From Apostichopus japonicus (taxonomy: Eukaryota > Echinodermata > Holothuroidea > Aspidochirotida > Stichopodidae), in assembly GCF_037975245.1 (NCBI RefSeq), contig NC_092575.1:28483341-28547340 (forward strand): a DNA stretch of 64,000 bases. The letters are read 5' to 3'. Within the stretch, counting starts at the first letter, position 1. The number at the start of each line of letters is the position of its first letter. The notes beneath the pieces are model-generated. The model did no database searches. It was not told where the DNA came from and saw only the letters and a program-made list of their open reading frames with translations. Below, piece after piece: positions 24,387-35,735 of this stretch. The position numbers and the translations under genes are program-made.

Positions 24387-25183
24387 CTATTTCCGTACAT
24401 GTTCGTCCTGGTAGGGTGTGCGGTTTCTTAAGGACATGTCATGCGTGTTATGGGTAACAGGGAACAGCTCGGCATATCTATCAGACTTAGTACATGCTAT
24501 GGCCAAATTGGTACAAAGTTCAACTCGCCTATTTGCCAGTGCCTGGAGATCGGTGAGTTCCAAGGCCTTGGTGTACGAGTTGTAGTTGGCACCTACAATG
24601 ATACAACACGCTCGTTTCTGGATACGCTCCAGACGGTTGGCCTGAACAGCAGTAATACCACCATGCCACACAGGAGTAGCATATTCCACAACAGGGCGCG
24701 AACATAAGTTTTATAAATCGACACCAAATCTTCGATGCGAACCCCAAATCGTTTTAACCCATTTAACAGGCTATATAATCTACGACAGCCCTTAGTAACC
24801 ATGCTGTTGACCTGTGATTCCCAGCCCAGATCCGAATGTACCCTCAGTCCCAGAAGATTGGTCTCAACCACAACTTCAAGCTTGTTACCGCCAATCATAA
24901 GCGTATATGTGTTATAGGAGGCTGCATTATGAACCAAATTTGCATGAGCTTATTTTTCGAGGGATTGAGCTCGAGGTGATTATTAGTAGCCCATAATTAT
25001 ATCAAGATTGTGAACGTCCTGACCAATCTGGCTAGGCTGAGTAACCAGTCGAACCTGCGCTAGGCTAACATCATCGACATACTTAAAACAGTGGCCGGAA
25101 CTAGCCTTTTCTAAAGCATTATTTATGATACCAACGAATAACAGTGGTACCAATTTTGTTCCCTGTGGTACATCACAATAAAG

Positions 25184-26247
25184 CAGGCGCGGCGGAACGG
25201 AAAAATTATTGGGGGGGCTAATGTGTGGAGACTATCTAAGCGGAGCGCCACCATCGGTTGGCGCGGAGCGTACAAGGAAATTTTGGGCTTTTTCAAACCC
25301 CCAGATGGCCGGAAACGGCACTTCCCGAGTGTTTTATGCTGCGAATACCTGACCCTAAAATATGGGTCTCAAGCCTGCAATTTCTCAGATTGCACGTAAA
25401 GTATGTAAAAACATTGTAATTTGTATATTCGATGGTGTTTTAAGAGAGTAGCTATTCTCGTAGTGTACTCGCAAAGACGTTTTTGAGTGTAGTAAGGGCA
25501 GTGACGGAGCTAGGGGTATTGGTCGGGGGGGGGGCAAGAATGGTCTGTAGGGGCGCTTTCGACACTATCTAAGCGGAGCGCCACCACAGGTTGGCGCGGA
25601 GCGTACAGAAAATTTTTGAGTAAAGATACTCCCGAGATTGCAGGAAATGACCCTCTCCGGGGCCTTGCTAATTTGCAGATAAACGGAGAATAAATAGGTG
25701 TCGTCGCCATTTTGTCGGAAAATTACACCGACAGAATATGACAAATGTCAATAGGTATATGAGAGCGCAATAAAATAGTCAAAAATCGCGAAGTAAAAAG
25801 TAGTGAAAAGCTGAAAAGGGCGCCAGCAGTCCATTTGAGTCTGTCAGGGGGGGGGGGGGACATCCGCCCCTGACTGTATATATGGACGCTCGATCCGCCA
25901 CTAAGTAAGGGGATGTTGGAGAACTGGCTGAAATGAGGCAAGTCATTGGCCTAAGACGAAGTTGTGTTACGCTTACCGGTACTCACACTCACTGCTTCCA
26001 CTTTTCACGGGGCGTGAAGACGCGGTTGGGGTGACAATGTGGTCTATAGCCAAGGGACGGGCCGAGGGTCCCCCAGCAATTACTAAAATTATTACACCTA
26101 TTGAGTATACGTGTGCATCGGACAGATCGACAAGAATGCATTGAAAAATGGGCCTTGGTAAATATTGGGGGGGCTTATCATGCATTTGCCCCCTCAACTT
26201 TTTTATTGGGGGGGGGGAGCTGAGCCCCCCCGGTTCCGCCGCCACTG
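25184..26247. mobile_element. hAT-like element inserted in LINE, CAATAAAG duplication
   Basis: Perfect 8-bp repeats CAATAAAG lie at 25176-25183 and 26248-26255. Ends are CAGGCGCGGCGGAAC on the left and GTTCCGCCGCCACTG on the right. It carries the conserved block at 25231-25274. A second hAT-like element (25499-25903) is nested inside. No transposase is visible. Confidence 0.8.
25499..25903. mobile_element. hAT-like MITE nested in another hAT-like element
   Basis: The perfect 8-bp duplication AGTAAGGG lies at 25491-25498 and 25904-25911. Ends are CAGTGACGGAGC and GATCCGCCACTA. It is closely related in sequence to the element at 21610-22003 and includes the conserved block at 25562-25606. Confidence 0.85.
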
Positions 26248-26622
26248 CAATAAAGTGTTTCCCATGTTGAGATGGCAGAAGGGTATTTTACCCCATGCCG
26301 ACGAGAGGTGAGAAAATCAGCTATATCCAAGATACAAATTCGCCTCTACCACCTTCCGTAACTCATACAATCTATTAATAGCTAAGGTATGGTCTACGGA
26401 CTCTACGCAATCAAATGCTTTATAGTAAAGTCAGTCACCACACGTACGATGAGTTAATGATTAAGAGTTCATGATTACTTTCGATTTATGTATATGATAT
26501 AGCCACATACACATTACGTGCTGTTATTAGTTGTAGGCCTTTATACGGCTAAGTGTGTGCCTATACTGGCTTTAACTTCGTGTGTGTCATCCTATTGGTG
26601 TCGCCATTTTGACTTCTACATC

Positions 26623-29124
26623 ATGCCGCTTAGCGTGGTATCAGCTGTTGCTGTTGCTGTTCTCCATAAGATTGGATTCGCAGCTACAGGAGTAAAAGCG
26701 GGTACGTTGTCATGGTTACTTCATCTTTATCTAGATGTTGATGAAATCGTGATTTTTTGCCATTTCTAAATAGAGTACAGTAGGCTATGTGAAAGGAGAG
26801 TAAGTTTCGGTTCAACTCCTCCAGTGGCGTAGGAAGGTACTTTTGAGTGGGGGTGGGGGGGGGCTGAAGACCGATGGCCGGCCTGGGGGAGGGGTCTAAG
26901 GGGAGGGGGTGTCCCCCATCGCTTTGGTATTTTTTGCATTTCCAGGTGGCCTCAGATGCAATTTGGTGCAATATAGCACAGTTCAACACCCACTCCATTT
27001 TGTAAACTTAATTTTGTATTTTCACCAGGCCTTAGATGCAATTTGGTGCTCCAAATGAGACTTTTTTCTCATTTGGAAATGAAAAAGGGGTTTTCTGACT
27101 TGAGAAGTGGGGGGGGCGGAATGATGCTTCCGCCCCTCCACATTTTTCACTGGGGGGGGCTGGCGCCCCCAGCCCCCCGGTTCCTACGCCCTTGAACTCC
27201 TCAGTGGTGTGTTTGTTTTTGTCCTAGAAACTAAAGTTTAAATATTAAACTAGTATAGGTTTAAACAATATATCTGTTCAAGATAGTCAGTGTTTACCCC
27301 CCCCCCCACTATGTGATAGAAACATATAGAAAATGATCACGTCCTGCCAAGATCTTAAAATCCAATTGTTACTCATACTTTGTTATTAATCATTTTACCT
27401 ACCATTTGGCTATATTAAAAACGAGAGCATAAAATATTCCCAACATCATCCAATTCCCATCAAACAGTTGGTATATATCATTTTGTCATAAATGCCTAAT
27501 TTACCCGGAAATAGTAACATTACACACGAACGTGTGAATAAGACGTATATAGCGGCTTTAGACCGAGCTGGGAATTAGAAATCGCCAAGCATTCACCATT
27601 TTTATTGACATGGTTACACCTATCTGGGAGGTTGTTGATTCGAACACTGGTTGCTATAGTAATAAGGTGGTTCATCTTGCGGCATGAGCAATTCACGGTT
27701 TCTCCATCTGAGATAGTCGATCTTCTTAAAGTTAAAAACAATGTTCAAGATAAGATACAATGAAATTAGCCACACGACGCAAGTATAGACATTGTATATT
27801 CCTTCGTCTTCTCTCACATTCACATGTAGGTGCTCATATCGCCGTAAAAATTACTGTTTCCCACATCGATATTATATAAGTATCATTAAAATAATTTAAA
27901 ATAAAGATAATCCACATGCAATCTTGTACTGCAATTGTTACAATTATATATAATATAATATTATTCGTAAATCCCCTTCTACATGTTGTTGTTTAGATCC
28001 GATTCCAAATTGGATATTTATGAAATGTATTGACGTGCTATAGCACCATTCTTTCTGTCTATTGTTAAGGCTTTCTTTGTACAGTGGTAAATTCCTTTCT
28101 GCTTTAACATAAGCTGTGGTAACACCGATGCCGGTTCAGATTGGTGGTAGAATTACAGACCCATCTCAAATCTGCCATTCATAGCAAAAGTCATTGAGGT
28201 ACTTAAGCCGACTTTAAGATTATCTAAAAAGAGCAAAATCTACGTTTTTGAGGTTTTTCAGTTCGGGTATAAACAATATCATAGTACTGAGACTGCTCTA
28301 ATTCCGGTACAGAATGGCATCATGTCTGCCACTCAAAATAAACTTGTTCTTTAGGTTCTTCTTGTCTTCGCCGGCAGCTTTTGACACTATTATTGATAGT
28401 GGTCTTCTTATCGAAACACTTATACGAGTCTACAACATATATCATATGTTGCGTTGGGCTGGTTTCGTCTCTATACATCTGTTCGCACTCAAAAGGTTCA
28501 CATCGGTCCTAGGACCGACTCTCTTTAATATGTATACATATGGTTTAGGTGAAATAATTAGGACACATGGTATAAATATGTATCAATATGCTGATGATCG
28601 ATACTCAATCGATACATAGTTTTAATCGCTCTGACACAGGGAATGCTTTCACTTGTGTTGGGAGTACCCTACGTTAAATCAAGGAATGGATGGTATTCAA
28701 CAAAGTGATGTTAACCGATGACAAAATATGTAATAGTGTCACTGTAACTGTTTTTAGCTCGTTGCTTATCCAGAGTTGTATTAGGCGCTATATAAATGTA
28801 GTATTATCACTATTGTTATGATTGTTGTTGTTGTTATTGTTGGTATGTAGATAACTTCTGATTCAGCAACATTGGTAAACAAGCCCCATATTCAATTTAC
28901 TCTACTCTCTTTATAAAACAGGCAGTTTGGCGGCGTCTTTGATGTCAAGTGTTGCCGTAGCTAAGGGTGGAGGTGTGGCGGCTGGAGGTATCGTAGCATC
29001 ATGTCAATCAGCAGGGGCAGTCGGGACGATTGCAACTTCGACGTCTGCTGGAATTGCAACCACCGGATCGGCTGCAGTTGCTGGGATAACTAGAAGGATA
29101 TTTCGAGTCTTTCGAAAGAAGTAA
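26623..29124 (+). CDS. ISG12/IFI6-like small membrane protein, gene A (two exons)
   Basis: Exons 26623-26701 and 28922-29124 join in phase 1 (GT-AG) to 93 residues. The first exon encodes MPLSVVSAVAVAVLHKIGF and continues AATGVKAG. The second begins SLAASLMSSVAVAKGGGVAA and ends in a basic RRIFRVFRKK tail. The Gly/Ala/Ser-rich hydrophobic core with the GF-x-AxG-x-x-AGS-x-AAS-x-MS pattern is the IFI6/IFI27 (ISG12) domain. In vertebrates these interferon-induced proteins sit in mitochondrial, ER or nuclear membranes and tune apoptosis and antiviral responses; the same role here is inference. The start is the first in-frame ATG before the core; an upstream exon is possible. The intron holds a hAT-like MITE and a LINE fragment. 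Gene B at 46868-51130 is a paralogue with the same intron phase and position. Confidence 0.82.
26822..27194. mobile_element. hAT-like MITE in ISG12-like gene A intron
   Basis: The perfect 8-bp duplication AACTCCTC lies at 26814-26821 and 27195-27202. Ends are CAGTGGCGTAGGAAGG and GGTTCCTACGCCCTTG. It contains the G-rich block GGGGAGGGGTCTAAGGGGAG and two copies of an AGATGCAATTTGGTGC motif, also found at about 19.4 and 41.6 kb. Confidence 0.85.
27203..28059. other. Intron of ISG12-like gene A, unique-looking
   Basis: No exon or transposon end was recognised. A C-run at 27297-27309 and AT-rich stretches are present. Confidence 0.4.
28060..28845 (+). mobile_element. LINE reverse transcriptase fragment (plus) with 3' end
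   Basis: Broken frames give NYRPISNLPFIAKVIE (about 28160), FGYKQYHSTETALIPVQNG (about 28260), SPAAFDTIID (about 28370), SVLGPTLFNMYTYGL (about 28510), YQYADD (about 28585) and a C-terminal KEWMVFNKVML-like piece. The 3' end has GGCGCTATATAAATG (about 28780) followed by a TTGTTATTG-type tail, as in many CR1/L2-like LINEs. It is 5'-truncated, has several stops, and lies in the intron of gene A. Confidence 0.7.
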
Positions 29125-29374
29125 CATCATAGTTGCATCCCACATCGTCGCAAATGAAAGCCCTGGTCCATTAGTATCTTGCGCCACAAGCCACATAAAG
29201 CATTTACCCCTCCCTCTTTTTCAGAGGCTAAATTTATCATGTACCTTAAGGAGAATTTGTCATTATCTCATTTATGTATCGTTATCATTGCAATCTAATA
29301 ATAAAACTGATGATAATAATAATTATATTAACTGAACGTATATATCTCCATACATACTGTTCCCACTAATCTTT

Positions 29375-29575
29375 TTCCTTATTTATGCTGTTTTGTTTCT
29401 GCTCTCCCACTTCTTTGGAATAAATGACTTAAATCTATTTAAACTCTCTCTGTCTCTTCTGCATTTCAAATCTACTCTGAAAACTCATTTGTTTCTAGAA
29501 CTCAACAACTTCTTCATACTTGTTAAAAAATCTCGAAGCTATTTGGCCCGTTGTCGTCAGCTCACCGTGCTTTAA
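29375..29575 (+). mobile_element. LINE C-terminal fragment (plus)
   Basis: Translation in mixed frames gives LPLLWNK, LKSI and HFKSTLKTHLFL. This resembles the conserved C-terminus of LINE ORF2 proteins (PxLWNxLPxSIR..SFKSxLKTHLF). It lies just downstream of ISG12-like gene A and is too short to classify. Confidence 0.5.
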
Positions 29576-29661
29576 CCTATGTATAATGCACGGCTAACTC
29601 GCCGACGGATTAATGTAAGTTACAAAAAGTATCCCGATCCCCTAGTACACTAAACAAATCA

Positions 29662-29736
29662 GATGAAGTATTAAGCCTAGTACAGTGTGGCAACATGCCC
29701 CTCCATGTAACAACCCCCGTGGCCGAATCAGATGAA
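29662..29736. repeat. Left remnant of minisatellite split by a 4.8-kb element
   Basis: One unit (TATTAAGCCTAGTACAGTG and on through CATGCCCCTCC and GGCCGAATCAGATGAA) matches the array at 34572-35118. The array was therefore continuous before the element at 29737-34571 inserted. Confidence 0.75.
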
Positions 29737-30045
29737 CTCTCTTAAAATGAGAGACTGAAATTTCAGTCTAATCGACTGAAATTTCAGTCTAATGATGGAT
29801 GGGATAAGGGATCAGACTACTTAGACTGAATTCCAGTCTGAAATGTAAAGACTGAAGGTCAGTCTTAATTAGACTAAATACTCTTCAGTCTAATAGACTG
29901 AAAATCAAACCACTTTAGACTGAACAGTCAGCAGTTTAGACTGATTTATTGCAGCACCAGTCTTAATAAGATTGAATACTTTCAGTCTATAAGACTGATA
30001 TCAGACTGAACAGTCGGTCCTTTAGACTGAATTATTACACATCAC

Positions 30046-31929
30046 AGCTATACTGTCAATTTTATAAATTGCAAATTCTGGATTGAACAAGCTTTTCTAT
30101 AGATCCTCCGTGTTGGCTAAGTGCTGGAATTCTTCAATAAAGATGCAGTTAAGGTCATCAAGACAACATTCAATGATCTGTTAATGCAGGGGAATTTACT
30201 GAAAGGTGCTACTTCATGGAGTGACTTCACCTTTACATCCAATCATGTTAGGCTATAAAGACCAGAAAATCATTGTGACAGTCACACACAAAGTACATTA
30301 AAAATGGTATTCCATCAAGAAATATAATTGTCAATATCCACCGAACAGTAATTTTATTCCCACTAACCCACTTATATATTCTTATATAATTTTTAATATA
30401 TTAAAAAAAAACAGAAATCAAAACTACAATATTCTGAGGGATGTTCAACAAAACATGTTATCTTTGCAACAAACGTTCAAATTATAAAGATACTTTACAT
30501 AACAGTGACATATTTTCAATATTAATCTGTCAAATTTCTGCTTGAATTGGGCCTGGATCTAAAATGTTCTTTAATTTTTTTGGAAAGGATTAGGTGAGCT
30601 GAGAACAGATCAGTGGTGTCGCCAATGGGTGGCCTGGGGAACCCCTCCCCCGAGAAGGAATTCACAAATAGACATATCACCAACCAAGATTCAAATGTCT
30701 GGCAACACAACTGTAACAGAAAGCACTTTAAATTCTTTGTATGTCACCACCAGGTGGTAATACCCTGGAATTCATTGACAACACAGCTGTAAATTGAGTG
30801 GTTATATACCCAGCTGATCCCATCTCCCGATCTCACTGAACTTTAAATTTTCCACTGTAAAGGATATAGTAACTATACGATCCTACCTTTACAAAAGGGA
30901 TAGGATGGAAACACGACGATAGTACAATGGATCTGGTACATTGCCTTTTTTCCAGTTGTGAATCATTAATGTATAGTAGCAACAATTTTCTTAGAATGAT
31001 TTCAAAATGGGGAAAACATATGACAAATTTTCAGCAGGTTATTTATAAAATATTAGGAATGGTCAAACTATATATCAGTGCGGTGAACATTTAATACTTT
31101 GTGTTTCAATGATATAGATTGGCGATTGCTGAAAGTCATTATCCAGCACACACAAAACAAAATGTTACAAGCAAGCAGTTGACAGAATGGCACAAACTTC
31201 ATAATGGCTATTAGATAAACATGAACTATTATATACTGCATTCACGATTTCATGATATGGCATTCATATAAAGCAAATTTGTATGCAAAAACAGTACATG
31301 TGACTATTATACCACCCTCAATTATTTCTTAACTTTCTGATAGTAATCATATATAGTGATTTTGATTGGGATTTCAATCAAATTTTAAAGTTTTATAAAT
31401 TCTCACGTGAATCCTTTAATGTCGGCCTCTAGCTGAAAAAGAAATGTCACTCGAGAGTCGACTAAAAAATTGAAAACAGTTTTGACTCATTACATCACTA
31501 AAATTTAAAAAAAATGGGGGGGGGGGAATAATGAGGAAAGGATATTCTCAAATGGAATTTTCTACAGTTACTGACTTTATAATAATCAGGTTACTTGCTT
31601 TTCATGGAACAAATTATGGAATATTGTGCACAATTAATAATATTAGCTTAATTAATTGCTTAATTAAATAAACCTTCAACATAATGAGTGCAGTGAAATG
31701 TAGGAACATTAAAGTAAACATTAAAATAACATGCTCGAAAAATCATACAACAAAGTTTTTTTGGCAACTAGGTGTTTGTTTAATTACATTCATAATTAGA
31801 TCAGTATCATTAAAAAACAATTTTAAAAACTAAAAATCAATTAAATATTTATTTCTGGAGCCCTCCCTATTCATATAAAACTGTTTGTAAACTCCGGGTA
31901 ATCAATTTAACGTTTTAGGGTATGTGTTA
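30046..31929. other. Interior of the 4.8-kb element, no gene recognised
   Basis: AT-rich, with poly-A and poly-T runs and a G-run near 31516. I find no conserved exon. A weak TE-like fragment (GTGGTGTCGCCAATGGG) lies near 30613. Confidence 0.35.
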
Positions 31930-32305
31930 GTTACTCCTTAAAGGCATTGAAGATTTGTCCCAAACAGCATGCAGCCATCTGAAAAAGTTAACGTTCTGTT
32001 GCTTGAAAGTGATGTTTGTTCGTGTCGCTAAAAAAGACAGACAGTAATGAAACGTGATACCTTGATATCTTTAGCTGGACCTGAGATGTTCATCGCTGTA
32101 TCGTTTATACACTGTAATGTGGGTATTGACCGTAGCTGTATGTACTGACTGTACACTAGTGTCTAATTACCGACGGTAGCAAGCTGTGTTTGTATTTTCT
32201 GGGATCGATGGCAGTGTCTAACACTTCTGTTACACCTCATTCGAAACTAGGTCAGATTACCGGCATTAGATGTTCTTTTTGCGCGAGTCTTCACACCCTT
32301 TTAAA
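31930..32305 (-). repeat. Second copy of the 370-bp module (inverted)
   Basis: The reverse complement matches 23203-23572 with scattered substitutions and indels. The minus-strand ATG (about 32094) starts MNISGPAKDIK followed by GTATCACG, keeping the start codon, the open frame and the GT of the other copy despite a 6-nt length change. It lies inside the 4.8-kb element. Confidence 0.5.
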
Positions 32306-32519
32306 GCTACTCCATGCTGACACACGTGGTTCCGGACTACAGAGCAATAAAAAAGTAACATTCACTCCTTGAAGTAACTCCATGCTGGCTGCCCTTATAG
32401 ATGTGGCATGGATACGGACGAGAGACTTCACTTCTGTTGGTTGCAAAATTCCATACACCATGGAAGCATAAAAACTCACAAAACTAGTGTTGTAGAGGGG
32501 GAGCATAGTCTATGTTAAA

Positions 32520-32672
32520 TGTATGTTCTACGCCTCTGTCCCAGCTGGATTGGCCAGTTTATCTGCCACAATGAAGAATTGTTTGGGGTTCAATTCTGGT
32601 CCGAGAGATAGGATGAAAGGCTGTCAATATTGTCCTTGTCTGCCCTGTGCTGCACTCTCAATATCTGTGCCC
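32520..32672 (-). pseudogene. Possible internal exon of a multi-copy gene family, decayed
   Basis: On the minus strand a pyrimidine-rich acceptor (ATCTTCACCAAACAG) precedes a frame reading EGTDIESAAQGRQGQY, one stop, then QPFILSLGPELNPKQFFIV and ADKLANPAGT. The latter resembles a repeated region in uncharacterised, SAM-containing multi-copy proteins of marine invertebrates that I recall in outline only. A stop inside and another soon after suggest a pseudogene. It is on the same strand as the exon at 34054-34123 and could belong to it, but the phases do not obviously agree. Confidence 0.3.
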
Positions 32673-33296
32673 TCCTGTTTGGTGAAGATAAAAATAAATG
32701 TGATAAAGGACAAGCAATATGGTATACATCAAAACATTCTTAAAAAAAAGATATGTTGAGAGGTAGAGAGACTAGACTAGAATAATATTTAGGAGAGAAT
32801 GGAGAAACAAGAACATGACTGGCATTGTACAAAGGAGATATATCAATTCACGATAGGCAGCAATATGTCATCCATGGCGGGTGAGATGTGTTATGTGAAG
32901 GTGGATTCAAATTCAACCTAACATTTATGGGTTATCATGTTGATTTTGGCAGGTACATGGTTACCAAGCAAGGTTTGTTGTTAGTTGTTTTCAGAAATTT
33001 CTCTTTTTAAGGATAAATTGTTCATGACATCTCCTGATTCCATTACATCAGCATAGAAAACCAGTGAACAAGGAATATGATTTACATTTTAGCCTACTGA
33101 TTTCACTAATATGTCTATCTGCTTGTAAAAGAAACTGATTTCATAACATTAGTGAATGGTAATATTACTGTAAAATCTTATAATAAAGACTGATGGCCCA
33201 CTATATGTTTAATAAAATAACAAAAGCATACCAATTCTTTTCCAGTTTCCACATGATTTAAATAGAATGGTAATGGTTTAACAGAATCGTGTTAGC

Positions 33297-33930
33297 TTCA
33301 TGCTGTAATGGCTGTAGAAGTCACTACATTTTTTCAAATAATTAAGGGTGCTTACAATCTATGCATAATAGTACTGTGTTTTGCAATTTCTTGAGCATTA
33401 TTATGTTCAAGTATTTGTTATGAGGTTAACCTAGCCTAGATTCATTTGGGACGATCGAGTACATATTGCAGTCCTGACAAGCGTGCTTATTCGCCCGACG
33501 ATTGGGTTCATATGCAGGACAGGCGGGCTAATTTGCCCAACGATCTGGTACCCTGATAGCTTCATGCTGTAATGGCTGTAGCAGTCACTACATTTTTCAA
33601 ATAATTAAGGGTGCTTACACTCTATGCATAATAGTACTGTGTTTTGCAATTTCTTGAGCATTATTATGTCCAAGTATTTGTTATGAGGTTAACCTAGCCT
33701 AGATTCATTTTGGGACGATCGAGTACATACTGCAGGACAAGCGTGCTTATTCGCCCGATGATCGGGTACATATGCAGGACAGGCGGGCTGATTTGCCCGA
33801 CGATCGGGTACATACGCAGGACAGGCGGGCTGATTTGCCCGAAGATCGGGTACATATGCAGGACCGGCGTGCTTATTCGCCCGACGATCGTGTTAATAGA
33901 CCCCACCAATTATAACAACAGCCTAGGCCC
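33297..33930. repeat. 263-bp tandem duplication plus CGATCGGG minisatellite
   Basis: A block starting AGCTTCATGCTGTAATGGC at 33297 repeats at 33560 with few differences. Each copy leads into units of about 59 bp containing GCCCGACGATCGGGTACATA and CAGGACAGGCGGGCTGATTT. Both lie inside the 4.8-kb element. Confidence 0.75.
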
Positions 33931-34053
33931 TATTTGCTATAGTACAGCCTAGCTAGGCCTACCTCGCGCACAAGCCTAGAATAACTAACGTTACGAACTG
34001 CCAAGCTTTTATTCTGTATTAATTGGAAAACAACAAAAAACATACATACATAC

Positions 34054-34123
34054 CCTCGAACACTGTTATCACTTCTTCGTGGAAACCTTTATTTGTAAGA
34101 AAAGTTCTTAAAGACTCAGCCAT
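34054..34123 (-). CDS. Candidate first coding exon with SAM-like N-terminus
   Basis: The minus-strand ATG at 34123 gives MAESLRTFLTNKGFHEEVIT then VFE, followed by G and the donor GTATGT at 34053 (phase 1). The amphipathic pattern LRTFLTNKGFHEEVITVFE resembles helix 1 and the following turn of a SAM domain. No partner exon is proven; the nearest candidate is 32520-32672. It lies about 450 bp inside the right end of the 4.8-kb element and points inward, as a transposon-encoded gene would. Evidence is start codon, open frame and donor only. Confidence 0.35.
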
Positions 34124-34571
34124 TGCTAATTTATAACCTTTACTCTAGCTTAGACATACGGTCGTCTGTCTCGTTCATGCCTAGCTGTGTGTACGGCGTG
34201 CGTACGTACAGTACAGCGAGTACCTGGCTAAGCGAAGAATATAGTAGTATATATGTACACAAGTTGTAGCGCTCGTTGTCACACTTATTTTTGTGCGGTG
34301 TATTTGCAAGTTTTCGGATGACGTAGGGCGCATTTCTGTTCTCTGATTGGATACATTTTTCAGTGGAATACAGAGACTGAAAATGGTAAGATGACATGCC
34401 ACATGTGATTAGCTGATTGGTTAATAAAGTCAGTCCAAAACAGCGACTGAACGGTGTAACTGATAATACAGTCTAAGTAGAGTGTTTCTCAGTCTAAACT
34501 CAGTGTATAACACTGAAAAAAATTTCAGTCTCAAAGAAGACTGAATTCTTCAGTCTAACATTTTAAGAGAG

Positions 34572-35118
34572 AAGTATTTAGGCTAGTACAGTACGACAAC
34601 ATGCCCCTCGATCCGTGTAACAACCCCGTGGCCGAATCAGATGAAGTATTTAGCCTAGTACAGTATGGCAACATGCCCCTCAGTGTAACAACCACGTGGC
34701 CGAATCAGATGAAGTATTTAAACTGGTACAGTATAACAAGATGCCCCTCTGTGTAACAGCCCCGTGGGCGAATCAGATGATGTATTTAGGCTAGTACAGT
34801 ATGACAACATGCCCTTACGTGTAACAACCCAGTGAGGGAATCAGATGAAGTATTTAGGCAAGTACAGTATGGCAACATGCCCCTCAGTGTAACAACCCCG
34901 TTGCCGAATCAGATGAAGTATTTGAACTGGTACAGTATAACAAGATGCCCCTCTGTGTAACAGCCCCGTGGGCGAATCAGATGATGTATTTAGGCTGGTA
35001 CAGAATGACAACATGCCCCTCCGTGTAACAACCCCGTGGCCGAATCAGATGAAGTATTTAGGCTAGTACAGTACGAGAACATGCCCCTCCGTGTAACAAC
35101 CCCGTGGCCGAATCAGAT
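34572..35118. repeat. 68-70 bp minisatellite, about 8 copies
   Basis: The unit is GTATTTAGGCTAGTACAGTA, then TGACAACATGCCCCTCCGTG, then TAACAACCCCGTGGCCGAATCAGATGAA with variants. It is continuous with the remnant at 29662-29736 apart from the inserted 4.8-kb element. Confidence 0.85.
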
Positions 35119-35470
35119 TTTTCAGACCCCAATATTTTTGTGACCAAATGTTCTTCGGTCTTAATCTAAACACATTTTGTTCGAAAATTGATTTGGCCCA
35201 AAACGAGTTTGGTCCCCCAAAAATTAGTACAAACAAATTTTCAGGTCACAAGCACTGTTTGGGTCATAACAAACTTTGGGTCACATTTTTTCTTTCATGA
35301 AAAAAATTTGGGTCTCATAAAATTTGGTCCAAAAATGTTGGTCCAAAAAAAATTGGGTTCCCAAAAAATTTGATCACAAAAATATTGGGGTCACAAAACT
35401 AGTGTTCTTGGTACAAACAAATTTTTGGATAAAAAAATTGCTCCGAATTGTTTCTTTCTGTCGGAACATA
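35119..35470. repeat. Degenerate short-unit repeat, GGTC-AAAAATTTGG type
   Basis: Many irregular copies of strings such as GGTCACAAAAA, GGTCCAAAAATG and AAATTTGGGTC occur at spacings of about 17-25 bp. Three copies of GAACATAGAGACGTC-like sequence follow (35463-35503). No coding capacity is seen. Confidence 0.5.
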
Positions 35471-35556
35471 GAGACGTCTGAACATAGAGACGTCGGAACA
35501 TAGGGATGGATGTCACCTCTGTGGTACATAACGCTGTGTTTTGCCGTAAGTTAATA

Positions 35557-35735
35557 CATACTTTAAAAAAAAAGTCACCCAGGAAAGAACCTGGGCACCA
35601 AAACCAAACTACCGAACGACTGATCCGCTCTTATACCCAGTCCCCTTGCATCGGGACTGTGTGCATCACCATTCCCCTCAAAAGGTGAATGTCAGATACT
35701 ACATGATTTTAGCCAAAAGGCCGAGAAGCGAAAAA
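35557..35735 (-). mobile_element. SINE with U2-snRNA-like head, copy 2, 14-bp target duplication
   Basis: The perfect 14-bp direct repeat GCCGTAAGTTAATA lies at 35543-35556 and 35736-35749. On the minus strand the element begins CGCTTCTCGGCCTTTTGGCT and continues through GTAGTATCTGAC, the GATGCACAC and CCGATGCAAGGGGACTGGG blocks shared with the copy at 22063-22253, a GCCCAGG/CCTGGGT hairpin and a T-rich 3' tail. Together with copy 1 this defines a family and shows insertion by retroposition. Confidence 0.8.

Larger units (their letters stand above)
24387..26440 (-). mobile_element. LINE reverse transcriptase fragment (minus), split by a hAT-like element
   Basis: Minus-strand translation in shifting frames gives a non-LTR reverse transcriptase. 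Order from high to low coordinate: YKAFDCVESVDHTLAINRLY (about 26420-26350), then after an inserted hAT element CDVPQGTKLVPLLF (about 25170), FKYVDD (about 25090), GLRVHSDLGWESQVNSMV, YTALLWNM-like and MEYATPVWHGGI, and the C-terminal tail ending DEHVRK at 24387. Stops and frameshifts make it inactive. It is 5'-truncated and CR1/L2/jockey-like in general character. Confidence 0.75.
29737..34571. mobile_element. 4.8-kb element with inverted ends rich in AGACTGA palindromes
   Basis: The outermost inverted ends are CTCTCTTAAAATG (29737) and CATTTTAAGAGAG (ending 34571). Subterminal regions 29751-30040 and 34425-34560 are packed with AGACTGA/TCAGTCT in both orientations, including the perfect palindrome AGACTGAAATTTCAGTCT. 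The element interrupts a minisatellite; the empty site can be read as GATGAA joined to GTATTTAGG, giving a 2-3 bp duplication (AA or GAA). I do not recognise the superfamily. It contains the second copy of the 370-bp module, a local tandem duplication, and a possible SAM-like first exon near its right end on the minus strand. Confidence 0.65.

Noticed and set aside
26518-26622. An N-terminal extension of ISG12-like gene A upstream of the ATG at 26623
   Set aside because: The open frame upstream begins at a GTG, not an ATG, and the extra residues are not typical of the family; a spliced upstream exon cannot be excluded.
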